From Ditylenchus dipsaci (taxonomy: Eukaryota > Nematoda > Chromadorea > Rhabditida > Anguinidae), in the NCBI GenBank assembly GCA_004194705.1, contig SADC01001275.1:1612001-1676000 (forward strand): a stretch of DNA of 64,000 nt. Direction: 5' to 3'. Made by a program: the position numbers and the translations under genes. Numbering within the stretch: the stretch's first letter is position 1; each line of letters opens with the position of its first letter. Positions 1-12,360 of this stretch are shown piece after piece. Below the pieces are notes generated by a model. That model did no database searches. It was given only the letters and a program-made list of their open reading frames with translations, and had not been told where the DNA came from.

Positions 1-92
1 AGATTTGCAAAAAATTTTTTTTGCGCTGAGATATAGGTCCTTGAGGGTGCCCGTCTATTAGAGGGTGCCCGTCTAATAGAGGTTATACGGTA
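1..92. mobile_element. ACCGTATT-family element, right end only (cut by window edge)
   Basis: Ends CTAATAGAGGTTATACGGT, the terminal inverted repeat of the family, and repeats the word GAGGGTGCCCGTCTA twice. GCTGAGATATAGGTCCT is shared with the complete copy at 53414-53663. Confidence 0.6.
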
Positions 93-131
93 ATCGAGTT
101 TAGGGCGGTTAATCGTCAAAAAATTGTAAGG

Positions 132-349
132 CCGCACTCATACTCCCGCGGAACACAGGGCACGCGACAAGTACCTCTAAAGCCACGGGATACGGCTATT
201 TTTTAATCCTGGCAACAGATTTAAGTGTAAATAGACCATGCTATACACGATAGAACTAATATAATACTGTTTAGACATTCAGAAATTATTTTTGGCTGTC
301 TTGAAAAATTATCCTGTATCTCGTGTCCCGCGGGAGTATGAGGCAAGCC
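132..349. mobile_element. Small foldback element, ends CTCATACTCCCGCGG
   Basis: Inverted ends of about 18 bp (CTCATACTCCCGCGG / CCGCGGGAGTATGAG). The core word CCCGCGGG is shared with the element at 22737-22937, though the outer ends differ. Confidence 0.6.
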
Positions 350-2200
350 TAAGAGTCGGAAAACCGGCTAAACCAAATATCTGTACGGCCAAATTAACCA
401 TAATCGCACAAAAACGCTACATCCACGGTTTAATTTGCTTCAAAAAAGTAATAGTACGTAAATAGATGTTTTGCTTTTCCTTGGAATACAAAGGAAACAT
501 TTTTTCAAAAAGATTTAAACTAGAAATACAATCGACTTAAAAAGTCTTAAATAGTCAGAAGGTATAGACGATCTATCACGGCCTAAAAGCTTTCACATCA
601 AAGAAAGGTGTAAGAATAAGCTGGGTAGTGCATAAATTACTTTTACACCGCATTTTCCCTTATCGAAAAACCCTAATAAGTTTAACAAGGGAGGGACCCT
701 GACTGTGACCTGGGGAACTTAGATGAAATTTTTTTTCTGCGAATTTTGTAGCGCGTGCCCAAGTTCCTGACCAATCTGGCTCCCCACCTCTGAAGGTCTA
801 CAAAACGATGCTACTGGAATATACCCTGGGTAGAAAGGTGTGGTAGAAAGGTCACTCGAAATTTTAAAAACACTCGATACCCCTATCATGGTTTTTCATA
901 GCTGACTCTTGTGCCATGAATCATTCCTAAAAATTCATTGAGTTTCAGAGATGGGGAGCCAAATTCACATGGGATTTGAGCACGCTCAAAAAAATTCATC
1001 GAAAAAACCCCAGGTCACAGTTAGGGTTCCTCCCTTGTAAATTTGTAGCCCTTAAAAAGTTCCGCTTCCTAGCGCAGTCAAATCCCACTGCTTTTGAATC
1101 CTTCCTAATCTGTGCCAAATCAAGCCATAACTCAGCACTGACATTCTCTGCGCGAAAGGCTTCGCCTTAGTTAAAAAATATAGTTTTAGAGTGAAAGTTA
1201 AGTTGTTTTCAGAAGGTTAAACATATTTTCAAGCCGACAGTCCATATGCACCCTCAATTGTTTGTGGTAATCATGTGTAGATTATTGGCCTAATGAGTTG
1301 AAAAACGAAACACCTGAATGGCTTCTTAAAACTGCTAAAATGCAAAAAATCTCTAATCAAATAACAATTTTGCTTGGTTTTGGCTATGAAGTGTTTACCT
1401 TAGTCTCTCAAAAATAAAACTCGTTTTCGGTTAAAAAGTTTTTATAAATCTTAACCTTTTGCAATTAAAACATCAAAAACAGATTTTTGTTGTCCTGAAC
1501 ACACAAAAATTAACTTTTAAAAGGCACAAAACACGTTTATAAATAGATTGGTGGGTGGAATATAATGCACTAACTAAAAGTGCCTAAGACATTTTCAAAG
1601 TAACAATTTTTGTTTAAGACAACAAGCTACTCTACCAGAATCCAAAGGTTGAAAAAATGCAACACCAAGGCCACTAAGGTCAGTTGAAATGAATTCATAG
1701 AAAACCCAAAAGAAGGGCAAATAATCTACAAGGATATCTGGCCATGCGACTTTTTTTTTATTCCCTTTTCTCATCTTATAAAAACAAAATGACGGAGGAG
1801 CATCGCCAACGCTTTTTTCTGGTCTATTGCTATTACTACAGCTACTAAAATAATTGCACAAATTTAAAGGCAAAAAGGGTAAGTGCAAAAAATGGATGTG
1901 AGTGTGCAATTGACGCATAGAAACCAGAGGCGTGCTTCTTGAGTCAGCGCTTCTTTTACTTAGAGATATTTGAAAAGTTTATAAGCAAGTTTTTTGCTTA
2001 GTGCTTGACTACTTTCTGTGAAAATCACTATGCACACTTTAAACAGCACTTTAATTTACTTTAAACCACTTTATTAAAATGCGATTTTTTTAGAGACGTG
2101 AATTCTTTATTGACGTAGACTTGCACGAGTAAATACTGCATGAGTAGTCAATAAATTAGATGGCTAAACTTTGGAATTTTCTTTGGAATCGTGTTTTCAG
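350..2200. other. Gene-free stretch
   Basis: AT-rich DNA with short ORFs of at most about 107 codons on either strand. None has recognisable protein similarity, splice-linked partners or a coding-like composition. No clear repeat structure is seen. Confidence 0.5.
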
Positions 2201-2203
2201 ACT

Positions 2204-3942
2204 CCAGGGGTGGTAGTAGCAATCAAAAAATCCGCGGATATTTATCCGCGGATACGGATAAATATCCGCGGATAAAATCCGTAGTAACAATCAAATATCC
2301 GCGGATAAAATCCGCTGATTTATCCGCATCTGCGGATAAATATCCACGGATATTTATCCGTATCCGCGGATATTATCCTTAGCCTGGTCGGGGGCAGGAT
2401 AAATCCGCGGATAAATATTTTTGTTCCGTTTTTTTTAAAATCTTTTTTAAAATATAAATATGCTTTAATACATTACGAGGTGGTCTTCAAACTACTACAA
2501 ACACATGTTTTGTGTTATAACAGTATTTTAGCACTGTTTGAGCTGCATTCAAATTCGGTCCCTATAATTCGTTTTTTATATCGTTGATATAAATTTTCAC
2601 CATACAATAATTATACGAGTTTTTTAAGCATTTTACAATGGTATTTTTAAAGCAAACTTAAAGCAAAGTTCAGAGCGAGCAACATTTAAAGACATAAGCA
2701 AAATTTAAAAAAAAAGGTTGAAACAAAGAGAATATTCAATGTTGGACTAAGCCAAAAGAGTATTTCAAACTCTGTATTACAAGTGACTCAAGCTTGTCAG
2801 CAAAAGCTGGGAAATTTTATTTACTTTCGCAAAGTGCTGAGGTGTTTTTTAGTTTTTCAGTAACTATATCGACTATATCGAGGTTTTACTTTTTTAACCC
2901 AAATTTTGTTTTCTTTTCAAAAAACGATCGGTAAAATCGGAATCCTTACGATATTTGCGACCAGACTGTGCTAACAGAATCGATAAAGTATTACGAAAAT
3001 TGGGTTAAAAAAAGTGTCAGACCCTAGGCGGGAACGAACTTTTGGGGGTGCCACTAAATCGGGGTTTGACTGTACCTAGTGGATGGAGCACACATTAGAA
3101 TTGTTGCTCCAGACATTTTAATTGAAAAAGATTATGTAAATGCAGAAAATGATTACAGCTTCAATGTTCAAGGCTTTATTGATAGTGAGAGCCGCTTTGT
3201 GGCCTGGTATGGCCTGGTTGTACACACGAAAGTTTCATTTTAATGAACAGTAGCGTGTGGGATGCTTTTGAAACAGGTCGCATTGGGGGCTATATTCTAG
3301 GTGATTCTGGTCATGCATCAAGGCCGTGGGTAATGACTTCTATTAGTTTGCTAAATAAACGATCGGAACAGCGACAAATTAAAAAAAATTAAATTAAATT
3401 TCGTAATCTTGATACCGTATTTCTCTAAGTATAGACCCGGGTCGATGATTTTTCAACTCTTCGAAAATTGAAGTTCTAGGTTTATCTTAAAGTTTTCGGG
3501 CGCTTAACCAAATCTAAAAAGCGGAATAGGCAGAACCGTGGAGCCAAGTAAAGGCAAAAAGCTTTCCAATAGTGGAAACACTTACCGAAACCATATTGTG
3601 CAAACTTTTTTTCTTGATTGAGAAAATGATTAATTTAGGCATCAATCGTTTACTTTCTTATATAGTGAACACGAAAAAGTATGAATAAAACATTGTAATT
3701 ATTTGAAAGACAGAGAAGTAATGAGAAATAAAATTATAGGAAAAAAAATACCAATATTTATCCGCGGATTTTATCCGAGGATAAATCCGTGGATATATCC
3801 GCGGATTTATCCTCAGCTGCGGATAAATCCGCGGATTCTATCTGTATCCGCGGATATTTCTATCCGTGATTGTTACTACGGGTTTTTATCCGTGATATTT
3901 CTATCCGCGGATTTTATCCGTTGATTGTTACTACCACCCCAG
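2204..3942. mobile_element. 1.74-kb inverted-repeat element with TATCCGCGGATA arrays at both ends
   Basis: The outer ends CCAGGGGTGGTAGTA and TACTACCACCCC are inverted copies. Just inside each end is about 180 bp packed with the palindromic word ATCCGCGGAT (2230-2410 and 3755-3925). Between the arms are AT-rich DNA and an older fragment of the CAGTCGA family (about 2875-3072) showing the internal CGATCGGTAAAATCGGAATCC segment. No transposase ORF is visible. Subterminal arrays of one palindrome are a usual arrangement for transposase-binding sites. Confidence 0.7.
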
Positions 3943-4138
3943 ATACCATAAGTTATAAGGCGAGTTACGGGTGCAAGAAAGCATTTTCGAAAAAATTAAA
4001 TTTCTGTGTTTTTAGCCATTTTTTCGGCTTCTGTATAAGCGCAGGTTAGGCTAGCGTAGATACGGACTTACAGAAACTTTTTTATAATGCGGGAAACATG
4101 TTTGAGCCCGTCCTAACGCAAGCTAGTCTACCTCTCGA

Positions 4139-4310
4139 CTAGGTAGTATCCTCAGCCGGCGGTTTATAAACCTTAACTCTCAGCCGGCTGAGTTTGAACT
4201 CAGCCGGCTGAGGCTGATGGCTGACAGCTGACCTCTGAGTTGAAAATTTGGGCTCGCTGACTGCAGGAAAGTTTTTAGAATTCAGCCGGCCGAGAAAATT
4301 TTTTGTATCA
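4139..4310. repeat. CAGCCGGCTGA word-repeat element
   Basis: Several copies of the palindrome CAGCCGGCTGA at intervals of about 20-25 bp. The left border TATCCTCAGCCG also ends the similar element at 45345-45510. Weakly, GCGTAGATACGGACTTAC and GAGCCCGTCCTAACGC just upstream (4040-4135) match an inverted-repeat piece at 58900-58985. Confidence 0.55.
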
Positions 4311-6030
4311 AATTTTGTTTGATGAAGTGATGAAATTTTAGGCTCTATATGCATTCATATCTCTGGAAAAAAGGAGCCTTAGTCCCTACTGTAGATTTTT
4401 TTTGGATTTTTTTTTCCAAAAGTCTCAAGAAGTGTTTATTTTCACTCTTTAAGCATTTTCAAGCAAATTTTTTTGGTGAAAATTTTTTTGATTTTTTTTG
4501 CCGTAGTCCCCAAGCTAATTTTTTCTTAACTTTTTTCTTTAAAATAGCACGGGATTGGAACATAGTTTCGTGAACTGGGGCCTACCGCAGAAAGGGGCTT
4601 GGTAGGTTACCTTAGACCATTACCTTAGACATGATTCCGAGCAAGACTCTTGAAGAAAAATACATAAAAGACTCTTTTGCCCAGCTCCAGCAACCAAAAC
4701 AGAGTAAATTACTAAAAAGACGATTTTCTTTAAATGGTAGAATAGTAAGGTAGAACACCATGTTTTAGATTTATCCAGGGCTGCCATATGTCCTTTTAAT
4801 ATAAAAAATTGTCCTTTTTCGGAATCCCAAATCTTTTTTATTTTGATGTCTTAGTCAAAATTTTTTTTTGCTTCAAAATGGTAAAAAGCACTAGATAAAA
4901 TGCACTTTTTATATCGAAAATGGTCAAAACGTCTTTTTTTTGCCCAAATGTAATTTTTTGAAAAATTTTGAGGTGGTAGGCCTGATTTATCAGAGTAAGA
5001 CAGCAAAAGTTAAAAATAATCCACGTTACAAGTCGAAACTAAAACTTTAGATTCGAATTTACTGATTTAATTTTTTTGACAAATTCGTGTTTAGCGTAGT
5101 CAAAAATGCTGTTTAGATTAAATAATTGCTGTCAATTTTTAATTTTCAAAAAATCGATTTTTTTTGAATATTTTTTGCCTCGAGTGGAATTTAAAATTTT
5201 ACAGTGATTTTGCAGTATTTCATATGTAAGATTATTTTAACAATAAAATATTTTATATTTTTTTGATAAGAAAATAAATCTGATGCCAAAACTAGGAGTT
5301 TACATAAATTACTGAAAAAAAAGTTTCAAAAAATGTAACAAATCATTAGAGGTAAATAAGAATTAGAGAACTTAGTGGTACTCTTATTGCGTGATTAGCG
5401 CGAAAAGGAGTCTTTTAGCACTAAATGCAGTTCACTGGTTACATAAAATCTTCAAAATAAAAAGGCTGTTTATTTTTTAAAGTAAAAATGGTAAATTAAG
5501 TACCATAAATAGTATGCCAGAATAGACAGTTACATTGAAAATAAAAAAACATTTTGAAAAGTTATTTTTTATTGAAAGGCGATAAAGTAGTAAACGCGGA
5601 AATTATGTGCGCAAGTTCAAATATATATATTAAACTGGGATAGAGCTAGCTTATTTGGGCTTATAGTGGATAATTATTTGTATTATTAGTTCTAAGATAC
5701 AATATATCAGAAAGTGCAGGAAATATGATTTTTATAAATACTTCCTGTAACATCCGAAGTAAACTTCTAATTCTTTTTTATCCGGGTGTTCTTCTTGAAT
5801 ATTTATATAAGAACACACGTTACAGTCTGGTTAACCCTGTGACCATACTTGCACTCCACCGTCGACGCCAGCGCCGAACTTTTTTTTATTTACGCCGACG
5901 CTGCCGGCACTCATCAGATGACATTTTTTGCTGGTGCTTGTATGAAACAAAGGTAAAACAGTTGCGCTGCGTGCAAGTATGCCTTGACTAGTCCTTTTGC
6001 ATACCGTGAAAACTTCTACCAGAAGGAAAT
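4311..6030. other. Gene-free stretch with decayed repeats
   Basis: Contains a partial copy of the GGCCTACCGCA composite repeat (4575-4665), a decayed copy of the CGGATTCGTGTT foldback family (about 5080-5240) and a small element at 5849-5979 with inverted ends ACCATACTTGCAC / GTGCAAGTATG. No coding sequence recognised. Confidence 0.5.
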
Positions 6031-6036
6031 GCTCTA

Positions 6037-6219
6037 CAGTCGAACCTCTTTATAGTGACACCCCTGGGGACCGACCCCTAGGTGTCACTATATCCAGGTG
6101 TCACTATATCGGGTGTCACTATATCCTATATCACTATATGTCGGCCAACCAAATCGGGCCCGGGGTGTCACTATATCAAGGGTCACTATATCGGGTGTCA
6201 CTATAAAGAGGTTCGACTG
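6037..6219. mobile_element. CAGTCGA-family MITE, word GTGTCACTATA
   Basis: TA-flanked, 183 bp. Inverted ends CAGTCGAACCTCTTTATAG / CTATAAAGAGGTTCGACTG. The word GTGTCACTATATC occurs about seven times in both orientations. Ends of this kind are usual for pogo/Tc1-type DNA transposons; no protein is encoded. Confidence 0.8.
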
Positions 6220-7690
6220 TAATAGAAGTGCACCCGTGGCATGCGCAGATAGAAATTGGTTTTCTATTGCAACTATCAGAAACCCATTTTTTCAAAAAAA
6301 GAAAAATATATTAAGAATAGGTTGTTTATATTGTTTATCGAAAAAAATGTGTCACTTTTGACATGCTTAAAAAATTTTGAATATAAAGAATAGGTGTGTT
6401 AAAGCCCTTTAAGAAGACAGTTTTTCAGTGAAGCCATTTTGAGAAAAAAAAACAACTAATTTAAAGTCAATTCTAAGAGAAGGTCAAGCATTTCAAGAAT
6501 TTGTTTAGTGTTAGAAAGTTAAAAAGAAAATAAAAATTTTAGTCATTCTATTCGAATTAAAAACAATAATACGATCAGAAAAGGTTTTTTTTGAAAAATA
6601 GACGCTTCTGGATATACCCCACCCAAAAAAAGATACTGGAATATACCTGTCCAACCCTACCTTAAACCACCATTTGAAGAAAAAAGTTGTGCAAAAGCCC
6701 CTGTTAGTAATGGCCAAAAAAGGCTAAGAACGAAACGGTGAAAATTTGCTAAAAGTACAAAAGTTGAAAAATGCCCCTTTACCTGAAAACTCATTCAACT
6801 CATGATAACCAATTAAATCGGTATATTTCGCGATAGTTTATAAATTTCAATAAACAGCGGCGTGAATACTTGCTCTGAACTAAAATATAGCTCTGCAAAT
6901 TAGAGAGGGCCTCACTAGAGGAGATGGGCTATTAGAAAAAAATTACAATAGCCGAAAATCTGCACAATGTAAGTTATAAAGTTAGTTTCAAGTGATGGTA
7001 ACTTCAAGAAGCAAAATATTTTAGATAAAGCATTATAAGTCTATGAATTTACTTTCAGATTAATTTTTTAGACTGTCATGTAGATAAAAAAAAATGTACA
7101 GTTATAGTTACACAATTATATCTCAAATGTTTTCAATTTTTTCTTATACAATTTAGAAACAGAAATATTATTATTATTTTCAATTAAATGATGTCGTCAA
7201 AACTGTTTTTTAAATAGTAATTTATTTGAGAATTTATTTATTTATTTTTGTGAAACTAGCAAATGAAAATTGCATCGGGTAGTGGTTCGGCTTACCCCTT
7301 ACCCAAAAAAATTTTAAAAAAGACCCAAAACACGTTTCAAGCTTTTTTTTCTGCTTAACCCGATACAAGGAACTGTTTTTAACAGCTTCTGATCAAAAAT
7401 TTTAAACTTTTTTCAAAAAAGTTTGTCGAACAAAAAGTTACAAATAATCTGATTTTGTCGTTCGCTTTGCAAAATAACGGCTTGTTAAAGGGGCATGCCC
7501 GTGCACGACACGGAAAAAAAGGCGCCTAAGTTCCGACACTTTTTTTCAACCTGATTTTTTTGGGGACCATTTCTCGACAAACTTTTGCATGAATCTGGAC
7601 TTTTTAAGTTTTCTGCCTAGTTTTTAAAAATCTTCACTTTTTAAAAAAAATGTGAAGGTTATATGGTTTTTTTGCTTTTTCGGAGCAAAA
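6220..7690. other. Gene-free stretch
   Basis: AT-rich, with poly-A/T tracts and short spurious ORFs. I recognise no gene or intact repeat. Confidence 0.45.
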
Positions 7691-7696
7691 CAGTAT

Positions 7697-7945
7697 ACCG
7701 TATTCTCTCTAATAGGCCGACACCCTCTAATAAACCGACACCCCCTACTTTGAGGGACCGTATCTCATCCGAAGAAAAAAAATTACATCGCTGTTTATTG
7801 CGTTTTCTTAATTCCCACGAGCTCTATCGATTCCGCTTTTTCGATTTTGGATTTTCACCTGAAATGTCGAGTTCGACCCAAAATTTTCACGATTTTTGAA
7901 GGTTGAAAAATAACCGACATGTCGGCCTATTAGAGAGAATACGGT
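7697..7945. mobile_element. ACCGTATT-family MITE, word GGCCGACAC
   Basis: TA-flanked, with inverted ends ACCGTATTCTCTCTAATAGG / CCTATTAGAGAGAATACGGT. The left end repeats TCTAATAxxCCGACACC twice and the right end carries the matching CGACATGTCGG. The interior (CGTTTTCTTAATTCCCACGA, TCGATTTTGGATTTTCAC) is shared with 53414-53663. Confidence 0.75.
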
Positions 7946-8035
7946 AGGCGAAATAATCCTGTGATATTTTAAACCAGACTGTAAAAACAGAACTGGCAAA
8001 GACTTCAAAGTTAGGTTGAAAAAGTGTCGGACCCC

Positions 8036-8501
8036 TGTTGCGTCTCGACGCAAAGAATTTACCAGAGCTGCCCTACCCCCTGCTAGCCGCAAATTCCCTT
8101 TCATAGGCCTGCAGGGGAGGATCAAAACATATTTATTTGTAGTATGTACAGCCCTGGGTGTCTGCATCTCTGGTCTACAGTCTCTGACTGTAGACCAGAG
8201 AGGCAGCTGCCTAGAGCTAAAAGCAATCAGTTGGTTAAAAAGTGTTGGGCGAAAAGCATTAGAAGAAAGCTGTCTATAATATTTGTGTAAAAAGAAAAGA
8301 AAGTAGTAAAAATAAAAGCTTTTCAACCGCATTATTTGCTATCGATTTATTAAAAGTAAATTTGCTAGGCCAAACTGCCTATATTAAAAGCCCCCTCCCC
8401 TATTCCGATTAGCCCTCAAATAAACTACAAACGACCGCGTACTCGACCTTAAAATCTGTGTCTGGCAGCCGAGGATAGAACCGCCAAAGGCTGTCGTCAC
8501 A
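8036..8501 (+). repeat. 5' LTR of the retrotransposon
   Basis: Starts TGTTGCGTC and ends GTCACA (TG...CA). It is about 93% identical by eye to the 3' LTR, mostly differing by small indels. It contains a 15-bp perfect hairpin (CTCTGGTCTACAGTC and its complement, near 8168-8203) that could be a folding or regulatory feature of the transcript, and an AATAAA near 8313. Confidence 0.8.
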
Positions 8502-11347
8502 AGTGGCGATCTTGCAGAGACCACTGCCCGAAAAGCAAAAGGTTAGTTTGATTTTGGGCACTTAGACCGCCCCTCCCAGCCTAGCTTGGACCAGCACTTC
8601 CGCGTGTGATATTCCTTGTTAGAGCCGGAGGTACCCTCTAGAAGCCCATTTTTGAGCAAAGAAGGCCTTCGCGCCTTTTGTTGTGTTTTAAAGTTAGAAA
8701 AAAGTAAAAGGGTTTGGTTGACCCCTTCTAAGACTTCGTGTCAAAAAAGTGAACTTCGCGTTTAACTGCATTAAAAAGACAGCTATTCACCCAAACCGGT
8801 GCGAAGTGACTTTGCGTTCCAGCATCGCAGTAATGACAGCACCTCCAGAGCGAAAATCCGGATAGCAGTGAAGAAACTTAGAAAGCCTGCTACAGAGACA
8901 ACACTTTCCAATGGGGAAAAATGCCTCTAAGACAGCTACACACAATCCTACCTCTTGGAAGCAGTCTCAGCCAGAGCAAGCGTTCGCCTCAACAGTTGAG
9001 CTCCAGATCAACAAAGCATATTCAAGCTATTGAAAATCACCGGGAAATAAGAATTTAACTGCGCCAAAAAGGCACAAGAATCAGCAACATTTGAGAATTT
9101 ATGACTTGACTTCAGTGTAGAGTCTTACCATGGAAGAAGCATCAAAAATCTCATCGCAGCTGCCAAGACAAGATGTAAACTGGAAATTTAACAGCCAGAA
9201 AGAAAGCCTACCAACCAGAAGCAGCAAGCCAACCCATCAATTTCCTATTCTTTCGGCAGTGCGACTACCAACTTCTCCAGCTTATAAACTTTAGTGTGTC
9301 AGGGCTGAGTGGGCAAGAGTTCTGGGAAATCTTTCGAGTTGCAGTCCATGAGAACCAACAGCTCTCTGCAGCAGAAAAGTTTTCTATATCTGCGCTCCGT
9401 TCTAAAAAGGAAGCAAAAGACTACATAGCTGGAACTGCCACAAGAAGCAGCAAACTACCCTGGCTGTCAAACTACTAAACTCAAAATACGACAAAAAGAA
9501 GAAAGAACTCGTGAACTGCACTGCAGCTGCTAAAAAGAAGACAATGCAAATGCTTGAACGACTGCCAAAAACTTGTGATTTTTCCTGGCCAAAACTGTTC
9601 GCCAACTGAAAAATCTTGGAGCAGGAAGTGGAGATACCTGCAGTTTGGCTGGTGCTAGAGCAAAATCTGACGCACAATGGACTGCCGAGAAAAATCCTGC
9701 GAGCGATTCTAGAAAAGAGAGCTTCCGATCCAGAATGGAACACATCAAAATTTTGGAAGAATTGGAATTGTTGGTCAAGAAAGAAGAGCGACTGCAAAGC
9801 ATCTGCAACTCATCAGGGGCAAAAACGTATATGAAGCCAGCTCTGATGACGAGTGTTCAGACAATGACTCAGAAAGTGAATACTCAGAGAGTGAGCAGTC
9901 AGAAACGAACTAGAAGGTTCGAATTGTCATGCGACTCCGAAATGAAGAACTTGAGAAGTCAGCTTTAACAGTAGACACTGCTGAATCAGAAGACAGTTCA
10001 GATGAAGAAGACAAAGTTTTCTCCAGCTCTGCGCCTATTTCTGAAATCAATCATCACAAAGAGAATACCATGACGAAGAGATCGGCGACAGCACAAGTAT
10101 GTGGGCTCATTGTAAAAACTCTGCTGGTGACCTTAAAGAATCGGAATACAGTCCAGACAAAGAAGAATATTTAGATTCATCCAGTGAATCAGAAATGAAT
10201 CTTCAAGCGAAGAATGCAGTGAAGCTGAAGAGAATCAAGAGAACAGCACAACCACTTGCGTCTATGGAGCAATCACTACAGATGAAGGGCAAAATCCACA
10301 GCAAACCCTGAAACAGAAGAGCGGCAAAAACAGCTACGGCTACAGCACAAACATATTTGCTGGCCTAGCAAAATGGACGCGGAAGAAGATCTGTCTGACA
10401 AGAAGTGCACACAAAAAGAAGAAATTAAAGTTACCAAAAAACCACACTTCGTGTAACTACAGGAGAAGGAAAGCCTGCAAAAAGCAAAGGCACCAAAAAG
10501 AAAAGCGACCAGAAAACAGAATGAGTGGGCTGAGAAAGCAGAAATAAAGACGGAACCATTTACACATTTGCTGCTCTTGTGTTTCAAGAAGAAAAAGCTC
10601 AAAAGTCAACAACAACCGCAAAAAGATGTCGCAAAGTCCAGCGCCAGCCCAGGGTTAGGAGAGCTGCATCTTTTAGATGCAGTCAGAAAAAGGTTCAGAA
10701 CATCGACAGTTTAACCAAACCCCGACAAAAGCTGTAGCGAAACCGCGAACCTAGAAGCCGTACAATCTGCTGCAACCACCGATGGACCAAAAAGTGCGAA
10801 AAAAGAAGAAGGCAACAGCTAAGTCCCGCCTAAAAGTGAAATTGAAATATGAAAAAGGTGCAACAGAAGGAGGAAGGCAAGCTTAAGCCAAAAACATAAA
10901 AGGATATCCGTCAAAAAATTAGAAGCGCAGCTATTAGAGAATAAAGTTGCAGTTGACACAAGACTACTCGTGTAGTGAAAATCATAGGCAATCTCTTAGA
11001 GCTTATTGCTACATCCCCTGTGCAATCTAGCTGGACTGCTTGGAACTGGTTGGAAGTTGTGCTTTGGTGGTTAATGTTTATTCGCCTACTACTAGCCAAC
11101 TGGAAACTTATCTGTAAATCCATATCTGGTCATAGAGTGCTTTGCGCGCTGGAGACTGGACAGAAATCAGTCAAATGTCCAAAATCTACAGCAAAGAAGT
11201 CAAAAATCAACCAGGAAAAAGAGCAGCACAAGATGAAGATGAAGACAAGCCCGATTAAGCAACGAACGAAGAGAATGCAGAGGACAGGACTTCACCGCAA
11301 AAAGAAGCACAAAGGAATGCCGAGGCGCGCTCAGTCGCTGAGGGGAG

Positions 11348-11818
11348 TGTTGCGTCTTCGACGCAAAGAATTTAGCAGAGCTGTCCCTATCCCCTGCTAG
11401 CCGCAAATTCCCTTTCATAGGCCTGCAGGGGAAGATCAAAACATATTTATTTGTAGTATGTACAGCCTGGGTGTCTGCATCTCTGGTCTACAGTCTCTGA
11501 CTGTAGACCAGAGAGGCAGCTGCCTAGAGCTAAAAGCAATCAGTTGTGTTAAAAGTGTTGGGCGAAAAGCCTTAGAAAGAAAGCTGTCTATAATATTATT
11601 GTAAAAAGAAAAGAAAGTAGAGAAATAAAGCTTTTCAACCGCATTTATTTGCTATTGATTTATTAAAAGTAAAATTGCTAGGCCGAACTGCCTATATTAA
11701 GAGACCCCCCCCCCTATTCCGGCTAGCCCTCAAATTCCTACTACAACGACCGCGTACTCGACCTAAAATTCTGTGTCTGGCAGCCGAGGATTTAGACCGC
11801 CCAAAGGCTGTCGTCACA
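11348..11818 (+). repeat. 3' LTR of the retrotransposon
   Basis: Direct repeat of 8036-8501 with the same terminal TG...CA and the same internal hairpin. The flanking five bases on the two sides (ACCCC left, AGGCA right) do not match, so no target-site duplication is visible; decay or rearrangement is likely. Confidence 0.8.
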
Positions 11819-11939
11819 AGGCAAGTGACTGTTAGACTGTAGGGCGTCAAATTTTTAAAAACTTACGTCAATGAACTGGAAATTTCATAATGAGGTACCA
11901 AGTGGCATTGAAGAGGTGATTTTATACGGTGAACAAATA

Positions 11940-12115
11940 CTTTAACAAATACAGATTTTTTAGCCTGGTTTTCAACAAACAACGCCTAGAATTTAGTTTT
12001 AGGTATAGTTTTGTTAGAAACAAATTGAAAAACCGTACACGAGTTCAATGATTCGGAAAAAAAATTGAATTGGCGGGGACAAAATTTGTAACAAGTGACC
12101 ATGTCTTTTTAAATA
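11940..12115. mobile_element. Decayed TTAA-family foldback
   Basis: Contains the family core (CGCCTAGAATTTAGTTTTAGG, TTTGTTAGAAA) and the right end GGGGACAAAATTTGTAACAAGTGACCATG, but the left end is lost. Confidence 0.5.
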
Positions 12116-12360
12116 GCCAAGAATGTGAGGATCGTTTTGACACCAAACTTGTAAATGAAAAGAGATGAAAAATTTGGTGTGCAGCGGATGGTAGTCAAAC
12201 CCATGTCTCAGCCGATGGCTGTACAAGCTTTCGTAACGAGACAATTACGTATCAGCGTACCACAGGCCCTCAAATTCGAAAACATAATCAGTTTACGATT
12301 TTCGCGCCAATTATTTGCAATTGAACTTATTTGCAATAGCTTAATAAGTTCTCACATGTA

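Larger units (their letters stand above)
8036..11818 (+). mobile_element. Degenerate gag-only LTR retrotransposon (BEL/Pao-like)
   Basis: Two direct LTRs (8036-8501 and 11348-11818) flank 2.85 kb. A purine tract (GAGGGGAG) touches the 3' LTR, and TGGCGATCTTGC just inside the 5' LTR is a candidate primer-binding site. The internal plus strand has a frayed gag-like reading frame near 9290-9660 with FWEIFRVAVHENQQLS and LRSKKEAKDY, similar to the DUF1759 gag domain of BEL/Pao elements, then acidic and lysine-rich pieces in several frames. I see no protease, reverse transcriptase or integrase, so the copy is non-autonomous and dead. It appears to have landed in a CAGTCGA-family element: the sequence just left of it (7960-8035) matches the middle of that family and breaks off at GTCGGACC. 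Confidence 0.7.

Noticed and set aside
7808..8332. 174-codon minus-strand ORF
   Set aside because: Crosses the border between a MITE and the 5' LTR; no protein features.
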